The position numbers and the translations under genes are program-made. From the NCBI RefSeq assembly GCF_007989605.1, contig NZ_BJUL01000022.1, positions 1-51,139 on the forward strand: a DNA stretch of 51,139 nt, written 5' to 3'. The stretch's first letter is position 1, and every line of letters starts with the position of its first letter. The notes under the pieces were generated by a model. The model did not search any database. It worked only from the letters and a program-made list of their open reading frames with translations, and was not told the DNA's origin. The stretch is from Vreelandella venusta (GTDB taxonomy: Bacteria; Pseudomonadota; Gammaproteobacteria; Pseudomonadales; Halomonadaceae). Shown piece after piece: positions 1 to 9,335 of the stretch.

Positions 1-71
1 TTTAAAGAGCTGCCGAAGGGCGTTGCCGTTCGATGTGGGGCATATTCTACCCATTTCTATTTGTTCGTCAA
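1..71 (-). promoter_or_regulatory. Probable rRNA operon promoter and boxA leader (transcribed leftward, off the window)
   Basis: Read on the minus strand, there is a -35 box TTGACG (66-71), a 16-bp spacer and a -10 box TAGAAT (44-49). An A/T-rich stretch (72-95) behind the -35 could act as an UP element, and a GC-rich discriminator follows the -10. About 35 nt downstream, at positions 1-10, the minus strand reads GCTCTTTAAA, which matches the boxA antitermination element of rrn leaders (E. coli GCTCTTTAACA). The 16S gene itself lies outside the window, so the assignment is inferred from promoter plus boxA. A stable-RNA operon other than rrn is possible. Confidence 0.6.
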
Positions 72-244
72 CACTTTTTTATCTTGTTTAATAGCCATCT
101 AGCAAAAGGATGTTCGACCGCCTAAAAACACAGCTTAACTGCTAGTAAGAGCTTCATCACAGATGGCGACAATCCCTATGTTGGCAACGGTGAAATGGGC
201 AATGGTTTAAACAAATCACCACAGACACGAGATCCGCGCTCCCT

Positions 245-1237
245 TCACACTCGATCAAGGCGTTGCAAAAGTTCTCGGCGACGCGATTCATCAACGAAAG
301 CTTCCTCGATTGCATTACGATTTAGAATGCGAAACACCTCCGCATCCCAGCCAAATGCTTCTGCACAGGCAACATGATTTGTCAGCAACCCACCTCCAAA
401 ATAAGCCGGGTCGTCTGAGCTAATTGTTACCTTAAGGTTTTCTTTCAACAACTGGGGAAGAGGATGCTCTCGAAGATCATCAACCACTTTCAAACTAACA
501 TTAGAAAGCGGACAAACCGTTAGAACGATCTGACGCTCCCTGAGCCGCTTAACCACTGCATCACTTTCGAGGCAGCGAACGCCATGGTCAATTCGCTGAA
601 CATCGAGGAGATCCAGCGCTTCAGCAATATATTCGGCGGGTCCTTCTTCTCCTGCGTGGGCAACACGCACTAAACCAAGCTGTTTTGCTCGCGCAAAGAG
701 CGCCTGGAATTTTGCCGGAGGGTTACCACGCTCTGCACTATCTAAACCAATCGCATCCAGAAACTTCCAGTACGGAGCAGCATTTTCAAGCACGCTGAGC
801 GCTTCTTCAACCGGACGATCGCGCAAAAAGGCCATAATCATGCCAACAGACAGATCAAGTGTTGCCTCTGCTTCTTCTTTGGCGCGAAGCAATCCCGCCA
901 TCACAACGTCAAGGGGAATGCCACGTTGGAGATGGGCCTGGGGATCAAAATGCATATCAATGTGCACCACCCCTTCACCACGAGCACGTTGGAAATAGTC
1001 CATCGCCAAGTCATAAAAGTCCTGTTCAGTGCGCAGCACGCTCATGCCTTGGTAATAAAGATTTAAGAACCCCTGTAGATCATCAAAATCGTAAGCTGCT
1101 TTTGCTTCTTTAACCGTCGCATAAGGAAGCTCAATACCATTTCGCGTGGCAAGCTCAAACATTAACTCAGGCTCTAGTGAACCTTCGATATGCAAATGAA
1201 GCTCTACCTTAGGCAGCTGAAGAAGAAATTCATGCAT
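245..1237 (-). CDS. add: Adenine deaminase / adenosine deaminase family protein
   Basis: A 330-residue amidohydrolase-superfamily purine deaminase. The metal and substrate motifs of the family are all visible: HLHIEG near residue 15-20, HAGEEG near 190, RIDHGVRC near 215 and SSDDPAYFGG near 275. Its length and overall pattern resemble the Pseudomonas PA0148 subgroup, which deaminates adenine to hypoxanthine and lacks the longer eukaryotic ADA extensions. I therefore favour adenine over adenosine as substrate, but this is by resemblance only. The product would feed the hypoxanthine/guanine phosphoribosyltransferases encoded elsewhere in the window. It is followed on the same strand by nothing but the rrn leader. 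The cydC stop lies 15 nt upstream, so it may be the last gene of the cydDC transcription unit. Confidence 0.9.
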   Translation of the reverse strand: MHEFLLQLPKVELHLHIEGSLEPELMFELATRNGIELPYATVKEAKAAYDFDDLQGFLNLYYQGMSVLRTEQDFYDLAMDYFQRARGEGVVHIDMHFDPQAHLQRGIPLDVVMAGLLRAKEEAEATLDLSVGMIMAFLRDRPVEEALSVLENAAPYWKFLDAIGLDSAERGNPPAKFQALFARAKQLGLVRVAHAGEEGPAEYIAEALDLLDVQRIDHGVRCLESDAVVKRLRERQIVLTVCPLSNVSLKVVDDLREHPLPQLLKENLKVTISSDDPAYFGGGLLTNHVACAEAFGWDAEVFRILNRNAIEEAFVDESRRRELLQRLDRV

Positions 1238-1252
1238 ACGAAACTCCTGTCA

Positions 1253-2980
1253 TTAGGAAAAATCATTTCCAGTATTATCAAGAGTATCCGCATTTAGTTT
1301 CCCCCCAGCAAGTCGCCAGTGATAGTTAACGCCAGGAAGCAACGACGAGCATTCTACTTGGTGAATAAAAAAGATCGCTGTGCGATCAATGAGCCAATGG
1401 TCAAGAGATTTAGCAATATGCATAGCGGTGAATGCATCGACACCGGCAAAGGGTTCGTCTAAAAGCACAACTGAAGGGTCACGCAAGAAAATACGAGCCA
1501 ATGCCACCCTTCGTGCCTGCCCTCCCGAGAGCTGCTGCCCCATTTCGCCGACTTGGGTCATAAGCTGATTTGGCTGCTGCTTTACCCAATCCTTTAGGGC
1601 AACTTGAGAGAGAGCTTCCCACAATTGATCATCGCTTGCCTCAGGGTTTGCAATACGCAGATTCGCTGCTAACGACCCATCAAACAGGTCAACCTGCTGC
1701 GTGAGCAAAGCAAAATGCTCGGCACGGCTCTCCGCCGTCACATTAGAAGGCGCATAGCTGGCAACGTAAACCTGTCCCTCTGAAGGCGATACTCTACCCA
1801 TAATAAGGTTAGCCAACGTTGACTTGCCTGCTCCTGAGACACCTGTCACTACTGCTCGCTCTCCGGCAGGCAAGGCAAATGTAGTGTCAGACAGCACCGA
1901 ATAGGCTGTATCGGGGTAACGGAAGGAAACATTATTAAACGCCACTGGATGCCCACGAGAAGCATTAGAAAAAGCTAACGACGGCGCCTTAGTCATTATG
2001 CTGCTTAGCGCATTTAGTCGCCGAGCAGCACCATAGCTAGCACCGACCTTTAGAAAGGCATTAGGTAGCGTAGTGAATACTTCATTTATACCCAGCACAG
2101 CGATAACCGCCATAACTATGATCGGCCCCGCCACTTGGCCAGCCTCTACAATGAAACTACCCAGCCATAACACGCCCACCAACAACATGCCGGTCACCGC
2201 TAATACGAACGCGTTGCCAATGGCCGACTTATATGCAAGTTGGCGCTGATTACTTAGCGCTTGATCTTCGTGCTGCTTGATCCGCGCACGGTACCAAGGG
2301 TTGGTTTGGTAACTCATTAACTCAGCCGACGCTTGTACTTGATCAAGCACTAAACGGCGTAACTCTTCTTGGTCGTTAACTTGCTGGAAACTATTACTAA
2401 ACCCCAACCACGCATAACCAAGCGTCACCACAAGCCATAGCCCACTCAATACGACTGCTATCAAACCACCCAGTACTGGCACCCAAAGAGCGATAAAGCC
2501 AGAGACAATCAGGATGCTCAACAGCCCAACTAATGGAGGGAAAAGCAATCGCAGATACAGGTTGTCAAGCGTATCAATATCCGACGTTAAGCGACTTAGC
2601 CATTCACTCGCGCGGCGGCGCTTAAGGGTTGCTTCATCCAACCTTGTTAAATCGCCAAATACGCGGTAGCGCAAATCAGCGAGCAATGTCAGTACGGTAT
2701 TGTGGTTATAAAGACGCTCCGCGTAACGCGCCACCGTTCGCAACAGTGCAAAAAAACGAATACCGCCACCAGGAACATAAATATCCAAAGCAACGGGCAA
2801 CCCTGCTGCCAACGCGATGCCAGCCAACGCGCAGGCGGTAATAAACCAACCAGAAAGCCCTAACAGTGCAAGACCTGCCAGCAGCGTCACCAACGCTAAT
2901 AGTGCGCCTATAAAAAAGCGCTGACGACGGCGTAGCATGATGAGTAGCCAAGGTTTCATCTCACGATAAAACTGCTTCAT
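1253..2980 (-). CDS. cydC: Thiol reductant ABC exporter subunit CydC
   Basis: A 575-residue half-transporter with an N-terminal membrane domain (about residues 15-310) and a C-terminal ATPase domain (about 335-565). Visible ATPase motifs are Walker A GVSGAGKST, signature LSGGQARR and Walker B VVLLDEP. CydC pairs with CydD in the inner membrane to export glutathione/cysteine, which is needed for assembly of cytochrome bd oxidase and periplasmic redox balance. Its ATG overlaps the cydD stop by 4 nt (ATGA), so the two are translationally coupled. Length is normal for the family. The order cydD-cydC and their distinct but paralogous sequences support the CydC rather than the CydD call. Confidence 0.93.
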   Translation of the reverse strand: MKQFYREMKPWLLIMLRRRQRFFIGALLALVTLLAGLALLGLSGWFITACALAGIALAAGLPVALDIYVPGGGIRFFALLRTVARYAERLYNHNTVLTLLADLRYRVFGDLTRLDEATLKRRRASEWLSRLTSDIDTLDNLYLRLLFPPLVGLLSILIVSGFIALWVPVLGGLIAVVLSGLWLVVTLGYAWLGFSNSFQQVNDQEELRRLVLDQVQASAELMSYQTNPWYRARIKQHEDQALSNQRQLAYKSAIGNAFVLAVTGMLLVGVLWLGSFIVEAGQVAGPIIVMAVIAVLGINEVFTTLPNAFLKVGASYGAARRLNALSSIMTKAPSLAFSNASRGHPVAFNNVSFRYPDTAYSVLSDTTFALPAGERAVVTGVSGAGKSTLANLIMGRVSPSEGQVYVASYAPSNVTAESRAEHFALLTQQVDLFDGSLAANLRIANPEASDDQLWEALSQVALKDWVKQQPNQLMTQVGEMGQQLSGGQARRVALARIFLRDPSVVLLDEPFAGVDAFTAMHIAKSLDHWLIDRTAIFFIHQVECSSLLPGVNYHWRLAGGKLNADTLDNTGNDFS

Positions 2981-4656
2981 ACCGTCGCCTCAATAAGCCG
3001 ACCAGCCTCACAAGTAAAATGGCGATTAGCAACAGCTACCACCGCAGGGTGATGCGTTGCGATTACCAGCGTACGTCCCTCCTCTGCCCAATTTAGCAAC
3101 GCTTGAATAACAACCTTCTCAGTCGTGGCGTCTAGGCTTGCCGTCGGCTCATCTAACAAAACCAGTTGCGCCTCGCTAAGGTAGACACGCGCCAGCGTCA
3201 GACGCTGTGCTTGCCCTCCAGAGAGCCCGACACCACGCTCGCCGACCAGGCTTTCCAGACCATTTGGTAGCTGGGATAACAACTCCCCCAACCCCGCCCG
3301 TTGCAATGCTCGCATCATTGACGCTGGATCGGCTTCAGGAGCGGCTAAGCGCAAGTTATCGGCAAGGCTGCCCTGAATAATGCAAGGCGTTTGATCCAGC
3401 CACGCGACCTGACCACTGTGACGATAGCGGCACTCACCACTGCTAGGCATCATAAAACCAGCCATTAAGGCTAGGATGGATGATTTACCGCTACCTGATT
3501 CACCGGTGATAACAACCACGTCACCACGTCGGATGATGGCGTTCAGGTCGGACAAGACCGTGGCACGCCCCTCATATCCGACACCCGCCCCGCGCAGCTC
3601 AATAACGGTATTTTCCGAACGAGGCACTGATGTGGCTGAAGGAACTAGCGACCGTTCATTAAGTATCGTAACGATACTTTCAGCCGCCCCTAATGCTGTT
3701 GCACGATCATGATAGTGTTGGGATAACGTTCGCAGGGGCTGAAAAAACTCGGGCGCCAGCAATAAAACGGCTAGCCCGGTGAAGAGAGTTAGAGAAGACG
3801 ATGGCCCATAGTCGATATAACCAAGTAGACCAAAACCGACGTACATGGCTACAACCGCAATCGCCACGGATGCAAAAAACTCAAGTACTGCTGATGATAA
3901 AAACGCGAGGCGTAGCGTGCGCATACTCAATCGTCGATAGTCATCAGTGGCATACCAAACGTCCCTTTGCGCTGACTGGGTACGACCAAACAGCTGGAGA
4001 GTCGTCATCCCTCTGACTCGGTCAACAAAATGGGCCGATAAACGCGACACAGCAATGAATTGATCGCGATTCAAACGCTCGGCGCCCATACCTACCAATG
4101 CCATAAAAAGCGGGATAAGCGGTGCTGAAAGCAATAAAAAGATGGCCACAAGGTAGTCCAGCCATCCAACAACACAAAAAATAAGTAACGGTAATGCGAC
4201 GACAATCCTCATCTGAGGATAAAAACGTGCGAAATACCCGTCCAACGCGTCAATATGCTCTACCGCCTGAGTCGCTATTGCACCGCTCTGCTGGCGAGTA
4301 AGCCAAACTGGCCCAAGCGTCGCCACTTTATTTAGCAACGCCTCTCGCGCATGCTGGCGAATACGAAGACTTGCCTGTGCACTACTGGCTTCTTGTATTG
4401 CTTGAAGGAGTGAGCGAAGTAGCACCACTGCCATCAATCCCAGAAAAAAAATGGTCAGTGACACCGGTGAACGGCCATGAATGACAAGCTGATCAATGCA
4501 CCACGCAAGCCCTATCACGAGTAAAGCCGTCAATCCCCCTGCAAGCACGCCGCATATTGCGGATAACGTGAGTGTTTTATGCTCACGCCGAGCGAGTGAT
4601 TTCAACCATGCGCGTGAAGTTAAGGGTATTAGCTGATCAGTTTTAGAAGTAGCCAT
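2977..4656 (-). CDS. cydD: Thiol reductant ABC exporter subunit CydD
   Basis: The partner half-transporter of CydC. It has several membrane segments in about residues 25-310 and an ATPase domain with Walker A GESGSGKSS, signature GLSGGQAQR and Walker B LVLLDEPTASLD. I chose the ATG at 4656 (protein begins MATSKTDQL, 559 aa) over an in-frame start 54 nt further upstream. The ATG has a GAGGAG ribosome site about 11 nt ahead, and the longer version would overlap the preceding small ORF. The upstream CydA-like ORF ends 4 nt before this start, which suggests one transcript of CydA-like ORF, cydD and cydC. No structural cytochrome bd gene is present in the window. Confidence 0.92.
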   Translation of the reverse strand: MATSKTDQLIPLTSRAWLKSLARREHKTLTLSAICGVLAGGLTALLVIGLAWCIDQLVIHGRSPVSLTIFFLGLMAVVLLRSLLQAIQEASSAQASLRIRQHAREALLNKVATLGPVWLTRQQSGAIATQAVEHIDALDGYFARFYPQMRIVVALPLLIFCVVGWLDYLVAIFLLLSAPLIPLFMALVGMGAERLNRDQFIAVSRLSAHFVDRVRGMTTLQLFGRTQSAQRDVWYATDDYRRLSMRTLRLAFLSSAVLEFFASVAIAVVAMYVGFGLLGYIDYGPSSSLTLFTGLAVLLLAPEFFQPLRTLSQHYHDRATALGAAESIVTILNERSLVPSATSVPRSENTVIELRGAGVGYEGRATVLSDLNAIIRRGDVVVITGESGSGKSSILALMAGFMMPSSGECRYRHSGQVAWLDQTPCIIQGSLADNLRLAAPEADPASMMRALQRAGLGELLSQLPNGLESLVGERGVGLSGGQAQRLTLARVYLSEAQLVLLDEPTASLDATTEKVVIQALLNWAEEGRTLVIATHHPAVVAVANRHFTCEAGRLIEATV

Positions 4657-4660
4657 ATAG

Positions 4661-4909
4661 TTAGTGGCACTCCTCACTTGCTGGTCGCACCTTACCAATA
4701 GTAGCGACACTCAAGCCAAAAACAGCCGCAAACACCGTTGCCCACAATAGCGCAAGATGGCCACTAGCTATTTTTTTAGTTTTCAAGAAAAGTCCATGGA
4801 GTAGCGCTATATAAGAGGCCAGTCCGATGGTAACAACCGAGAAACTCGCGCGAAACGATACTACGAAGGCGAACTTAACTGGTGATAACACTCGGGGGTC
4901 AAGCTCCAT
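4661..4909 (-). CDS. Small two-helix membrane protein resembling the N-terminus of CydA (possible relic)
   Basis: An 82-residue ORF (ATG at 4909, with AGGAG 6 nt ahead and a GTG just before). Residues about 10-65 resemble helices I-II of the cyanide-insensitive/bd-type oxidase subunit I: KFAFVVSF, then TIGLASYIALLHGLFLKT. In CydA the segment reads FAF-V-SFH-F, and the His is a high-spin haem ligand. Here that position is Arg (SFRASF). The remaining roughly 400 residues of CydA are absent and no continuation is visible in other frames. It directly precedes cydD, whose product serves bd oxidase assembly. Either it is a decayed cydA remnant that still has a working start, or a short helix pair that has been kept. 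I cannot decide between them. Confidence 0.55.
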   Translation of the reverse strand: MELDPRVLSPVKFAFVVSFRASFSVVTIGLASYIALLHGLFLKTKKIASGHLALLWATVFAAVFGLSVATIGKVRPASEECH

Positions 4910-5124
4910 CACACTCTCCTAAGACTTGGATAAGTATCCCATTGCTGGGTCACACAAGCTTAGTTAAGCCTTACTGGTGCTGCACTTTAGCAATAGGCAT
5001 GCGCTCTAGGCACGATGCAGCGACACAGCAACCAAGCCTGATATTCGAATGTGTTGTAATTTGACGTTATAACAAACGTTATACACTACTAATCCTGCTG
5101 CAAAACTGTGTCGCATTGACGCAG

Positions 5125-6099
5125 CTAGGACATCACTACAAGGCTAACCATGTAGCCGGTGTAAGCAATGAACATAGAGAACAACACCCCCCCCTCGATA
5201 CGATTTATACGCCGTGGGCGACCCCGCCAGGAGAACGCAAAGAAAACCATCATTAGGGTCATAAAAGTCATCACGCTCCAATCACGGATTAGCACCTCGC
5301 GCCCCACTTCAATGGGTGTAATGACACCGGCAAGGCCTACCACGGCCAAGCTGTTAAACAGATTAGAACCTACAACATTACCCAGCACCATATCATGCTC
5401 TTTGCGCCGCAAAGCGCTAATAGAGGAAGCAAGCTCTGGTAAGGATGTGCCTATTGCTACGACGGTTAAGCCAATAATTAAGTCGCTCACTCCAAAAGCT
5501 ACCGCTATTTCGACCGCCCCCCACACTAAGATGCGCGAGCTAGCAATCAACAACACCAGCCCAACTAACGTCCACATAAGCGCCTTGCCACGAGACATGG
5601 GCTTGCTATCCAGCGCTTCTGACACTTCCCCCACTAGCGGGTCGTCTTGCTGCCCTCGTGAACGAACAATACTAACCCCAATAAACAGTGCCAATGCGCC
5701 TAGCAGTAAGACAGCTTCCCCGCGAGAAATCCAACCATCATAAAGCATATACCCCGTCAGAAGCATGACGCCTACCAACAATGGCATCTCCTTGCGGATC
5801 ACGCCGGAGTGCACCGCCAGAGGGGCTAGCAACGCGACAAAACCTAAAACAAGACCAATATTAGCGATATTTGAACCATAGGCGTTACCTACCGCTAAAC
5901 CAGGATTTCCTTGCATGGCCGCCAACACTGACACCATCATTTCAGGTGCAGAGGTACCAAAACCAATAACCAGCATGCCAATTAATAGAGGCGACAATCC
6001 TAGCCACCTAGAGGTAGCTGCAGCACCATCGATAAATTTCTCGGCGCTCCACACAAGAAGCACCAACCCAAAAACTACCGCCAAAAAAGCGAGCAACAT
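5125..6099 (-). CDS. Calcium/sodium antiporter (CaCA family, YrbG-like)
   Basis: A 324-residue, highly hydrophobic protein of about ten membrane helices. It contains the two inverted alpha-repeats of the cation/Ca2+ exchanger family: GTSAPEMMVSVLAA with GNAYGSNIANIGLVLG in the first half, and GTSLPELASSISAL with GNVVGSNLFNSLAVVG in the second. These carry the conserved Glu and Asn residues that bind Ca2+ and Na+. It would exchange Ca2+ for Na+ across the inner membrane. The length equals the usual bacterial YrbG/CaxA size. It is separated by about 215 nt from the CydA-like ORF and by about 180 nt from pqiA, so it is probably a single-gene unit. Stoichiometry and true substrate cannot be read from sequence. 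Confidence 0.88.
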   Translation of the reverse strand: MLLAFLAVVFGLVLLVWSAEKFIDGAAATSRWLGLSPLLIGMLVIGFGTSAPEMMVSVLAAMQGNPGLAVGNAYGSNIANIGLVLGFVALLAPLAVHSGVIRKEMPLLVGVMLLTGYMLYDGWISRGEAVLLLGALALFIGVSIVRSRGQQDDPLVGEVSEALDSKPMSRGKALMWTLVGLVLLIASSRILVWGAVEIAVAFGVSDLIIGLTVVAIGTSLPELASSISALRRKEHDMVLGNVVGSNLFNSLAVVGLAGVITPIEVGREVLIRDWSVMTFMTLMMVFFAFSWRGRPRRINRIEGGVLFSMFIAYTGYMVSLVVMS

Positions 6100-6276
6100 T
6101 ATTTCATTTCCTTAATAACGTAATGTTAGGCACTATCATTAGGCACCATTGCCGAGGCATCCTTGTCTAACTAGTTAGTGAGGTCAAGTGCTGTTTTGGC
6201 AGAACGAAAATAAATATCGATTTGACAGTAGCATCTGCCCACCGTACTAATTTGAATCCCTCAACGTATTGAGAAT

Positions 6277-7647
6277 TTGCTGTTGCCTCATTTTCAGTTT
6301 ATCAAACGACCTTCGTTGCAGGTGAAATCACCACAGGTCGACCGTCACCCTCCTGAAACACGTGCCCAGCGAAGGCGCTTACGCGCTTGTCATGAGTGTG
6401 ACTGGGTGTCTGCACTTCCCCCGCTCGGTTCTGGAGAGAAAGCATCCTGTCCACGCTGCTCTCATGTGCTGGTAAAGCGGCATCGCTACCCTGCCCAGAG
6501 ATGCATGGCGCTAGCGCTTTCATCCTTGATAGCGCTACTTGCAGCAGTGTCATTTCCGTTTGTTAGCTTTAGCATCAGCGGTATTGGTAATCGTATAGAA
6601 CTGTCTCAGACAGCCACTACGCTGATCGCGTTTCATCAGCCTGTTGTCGCTATCGCTGTTATTATGACCATTGTTGTGCTGCCAGCGATTTATCTAATCG
6701 GCGTGATCTGGCTTCAATTTGGTTTACTTCGTGGCCACCCCATGCCATTTAGTCGGGACATCGCTCGTTCGCTAGCGAGGCTTAGCCCATGGATGATGGC
6801 GGATGTTTTCATCGTTGGGGCACTGGTGAGTTTGATAAAAATAGCGGGCATGGCACACATAGAGTTAGGCATCTCTTTTTGGGCGTTCAGTGTGTTTGCC
6901 ATTCTCTTACTGTTAACGACACAATCCATTGATTCAGATTGGATGTGGTTCTCTTTAGCGAAAGAACCCCGCGCGCCAGAAGGCACTCGTACAGGAACGA
7001 CTGCGGCAAGCCAAGGTGTCACTGGCTGCCCAACTTGCGGCCTAATTAATCGCCTTGACGAGCACGGCACAGGGCGCTGCCTACGCTGCCAAGAAAAGCT
7101 TCACCCACGACTACCACACAGTTTACAACGCACCTGGGCACTGCTTTTCGCTGCAGCGGTAATGTATATCCCCGCTAATGTATACCCCATTATGACCACT
7201 ACAAGCTTAGGGCACTCATCACCCTCAACGATCATCGGTGGAGTTATCCAGCTAATCCAAATGGGCTCCTGGCCGGTGGCCGTGGTTATCTTTGTGGCAA
7301 GTGTTATTGTGCCCGTTGGTAAACTGGTCGCCTTAATTTGGCTGTGTATGGTCATAAAGCATAGCAACGAACTCAACGCACAAAGCCGAACTCGACTTTA
7401 TCGGCTAACTGAATTTATAGGCCGATGGTCAATGGTTGACGTATTTGTGGTGTCAATATTAGTAGCTCTGATTCGCGCTGGGTCGTTAATGTCAATCACA
7501 CCAGGGCCAGCTGCGCTCGCGTTTGCTGCCGTCGTTGTGCTCACAATGTTAGCAGCCATGACGTTTGATCCGCGCCTAATTTGGGACACTCCGCCCCCTC
7601 GCTCTACACGCCGTAACTCGGCCACCAAGGAAACTGTTGATGGCTAA
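6277..7647 (+). CDS. pqiA: Paraquat-inducible protein A (PqiA/YebS-like membrane protein)
   Basis: An integral membrane protein with two PqiA modules, each with a four-Cys zinc-ribbon-like site followed by helices. The first module has CHECDW and CPRC near residues 38-60. The second has CPTCGL and CLRC near residues 248-270. PqiA works with the MCE protein PqiB and lipoprotein PqiC in phospholipid movement between inner and outer membrane. The start is uncertain. The longest frame starts with TTG at 6277 and has no clear ribosome site, and the Cys motif begins about 38 residues in, so a later start is possible. The stop overlaps the pqiB start by 8 nt, which indicates an operon. Confidence 0.88.
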   Translation: MLLPHFQFIKRPSLQVKSPQVDRHPPETRAQRRRLRACHECDWVSALPPLGSGEKASCPRCSHVLVKRHRYPAQRCMALALSSLIALLAAVSFPFVSFSISGIGNRIELSQTATTLIAFHQPVVAIAVIMTIVVLPAIYLIGVIWLQFGLLRGHPMPFSRDIARSLARLSPWMMADVFIVGALVSLIKIAGMAHIELGISFWAFSVFAILLLLTTQSIDSDWMWFSLAKEPRAPEGTRTGTTAASQGVTGCPTCGLINRLDEHGTGRCLRCQEKLHPRLPHSLQRTWALLFAAAVMYIPANVYPIMTTTSLGHSSPSTIIGGVIQLIQMGSWPVAVVIFVASVIVPVGKLVALIWLCMVIKHSNELNAQSRTRLYRLTEFIGRWSMVDVFVVSILVALIRAGSLMSITPGPAALAFAAVVVLTMLAAMTFDPRLIWDTPPPRSTRRNSATKETVDG

Positions 7648-9325
7648 CGATTCAACACCAAAGAACGCCGAAACAAGCGAAAACAACGACTTACATCGTG
7701 CGAAGTCATCACCGCAAACACGCCTCTCTCCGATTTGGATTGTGCCAATCGTTGCTTTGGTGATTGGGCTGTGGCTTGCCTACGACAACTACGCCAGCCG
7801 AGGCACGCTCGTTACCCTCACTATGGACAGCGCGGAAGGTATCGAAGCGGGCAGCACGCTCATTCGCAGCCGCAATGTTGAAATAGGCAGAGTCCAAAAC
7901 GTTCGCCTATCTGATGACCTTTCCCACGCCGTCATGACCGCCCGCATCCAACCAGAAGCGGAAGCGATGCTTAGGGAAGATAGCCGATTCTGGGTGGTAA
8001 AGCCGCGCATCGGCCGTGAGGGCATTAGCGGGCTGGGTACGGTATTGTCGGGTGCCTATATTCAGCTAGAGGCCGGACAGTCCGATGAACCTGAACGCGA
8101 GTTTACGGTAAGTGATACACCACCGGTTGCGCCAGCTGGGCAGGCTGGTTTGCAAATCAGCTTAGTCAGTCAACTGGGTAACTCACTGCGGATAGGCGAC
8201 CCTGTTTCTTACCAGGGCTATACCGTAGGACGAGTCGAAGACACTCGGTTTGATGCAGAGTCTCGCACCATGCACCACCAAGTATTTATTGAAGAACCCT
8301 ACGGCCAGTTGGTAACGGATAGCACTCGATTTTGGACATCGAGCGGTGTTGATTTCCAACTAGATGCCGATGGTGTACGTGTCAACGTGGAGTCCCTTGA
8401 AGCATTACTGGGAGGCGGCGTTACGTTTGGCGTGCCAGAAGACTTACCAATGGGGCAACCCGTAGAACCCAATGCACGCTTTAATCTCTATGCGGATGAA
8501 AACACTGCCCGGGAAGGCACCTTCAATCAGTACTTAGAGTACGTGTTATTGGTTGATGATACCGTTCGCGGGTTATCGAAAGGCGCACCCGTCGAATTTC
8601 GCGGGGTAAGAATCGGTACGGTTGCATCAGTACCCTGGAATTTTACTGCTCCACAGCCAGACTCACGTTCTCAGTTTGCCATCCCGGTGCTGATCAGAAT
8701 CGAGCCTCAGCGGTTGGGCATTGAGAATGCCGACATCGATATAGAAGAGTGGGACTCGCGCTTTAAGCGCCTCTTCGGCCTAGGGCTACGTGCATCACTC
8801 AAAAATGGCAGCCTATTAACCGGTGCACTTTTCGTTGACCTTAATTTTCAACGCGATTTAGCTGATGAATATGTCGCTGAAACGTTCTCGGAGCGGACGG
8901 TATTCCCTACCATCGCTGGCGGCTTTGCACAGATCCAAGCGCAGTTAACCAGCCTGCTTGAGAAATTAAACGCGCTTGAAGTCGAACCATTACTTGCAGG
9001 TTTAGACCGCAACTTACAAGCATCTGAAAGTATGCTCAACGAAATACGTCAGGTAAGCACCTCCATCAACCAGCTACTGAATGACCCCGAGACCCAGGCA
9101 GTCGGCGGAAACATAAATGCGACCCTTGAGGAGCTGCGTGACACTTTGCAAGGTGTATCACCGTCATCTCCAGCCTACCAGGAATTAACCACGGCTATTC
9201 AACGACTGGATCGCTTAATGCGCGACTTACAGCCACTTACTCGCACATTAAATGAGAATCCAAGAGCGCTCTTATTCGACAACCTGGATACTCAAGATCC
9301 CGTGCCTCGCGCACCACGCCAATAA
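7640..9325 (+). CDS. pqiB: Intermembrane transport protein PqiB (MCE family)
   Basis: A 561-residue protein with one N-terminal membrane helix (about residues 29-48, SPIWIVPIVALVIGLWLAY) followed by three MCE domains. The repeating pattern of the MCE domains is visible around AEGIEAGSTLIRSRNVEIG, LRIGDPVSYQGYTVG and KGAPVEFRGVRIGTV. A long C-terminal helical region (about 440-545) would form the needle/coiled-coil portion. PqiB rings span the periplasm and carry lipids between the membranes. I chose the ATG at 7640, preceded by AAGGAA, rather than the TTG immediately before it. It lies in the overlapping pqiABC operon, and the pqiC start is 10 nt after its stop. Confidence 0.92.
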   Translation: MANDSTPKNAETSENNDLHRAKSSPQTRLSPIWIVPIVALVIGLWLAYDNYASRGTLVTLTMDSAEGIEAGSTLIRSRNVEIGRVQNVRLSDDLSHAVMTARIQPEAEAMLREDSRFWVVKPRIGREGISGLGTVLSGAYIQLEAGQSDEPEREFTVSDTPPVAPAGQAGLQISLVSQLGNSLRIGDPVSYQGYTVGRVEDTRFDAESRTMHHQVFIEEPYGQLVTDSTRFWTSSGVDFQLDADGVRVNVESLEALLGGGVTFGVPEDLPMGQPVEPNARFNLYADENTAREGTFNQYLEYVLLVDDTVRGLSKGAPVEFRGVRIGTVASVPWNFTAPQPDSRSQFAIPVLIRIEPQRLGIENADIDIEEWDSRFKRLFGLGLRASLKNGSLLTGALFVDLNFQRDLADEYVAETFSERTVFPTIAGGFAQIQAQLTSLLEKLNALEVEPLLAGLDRNLQASESMLNEIRQVSTSINQLLNDPETQAVGGNINATLEELRDTLQGVSPSSPAYQELTTAIQRLDRLMRDLQPLTRTLNENPRALLFDNLDTQDPVPRAPRQ

Positions 9326-9335
9326 GGAGCTTACT

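Noticed and set aside
5168..5743. A 191-codon plus-strand ORF opposite the Ca/Na antiporter
   Set aside because: It is the antisense shadow of the antiporter, with no recognisable family pattern and low-complexity Ser/Thr/Pro-rich translation.
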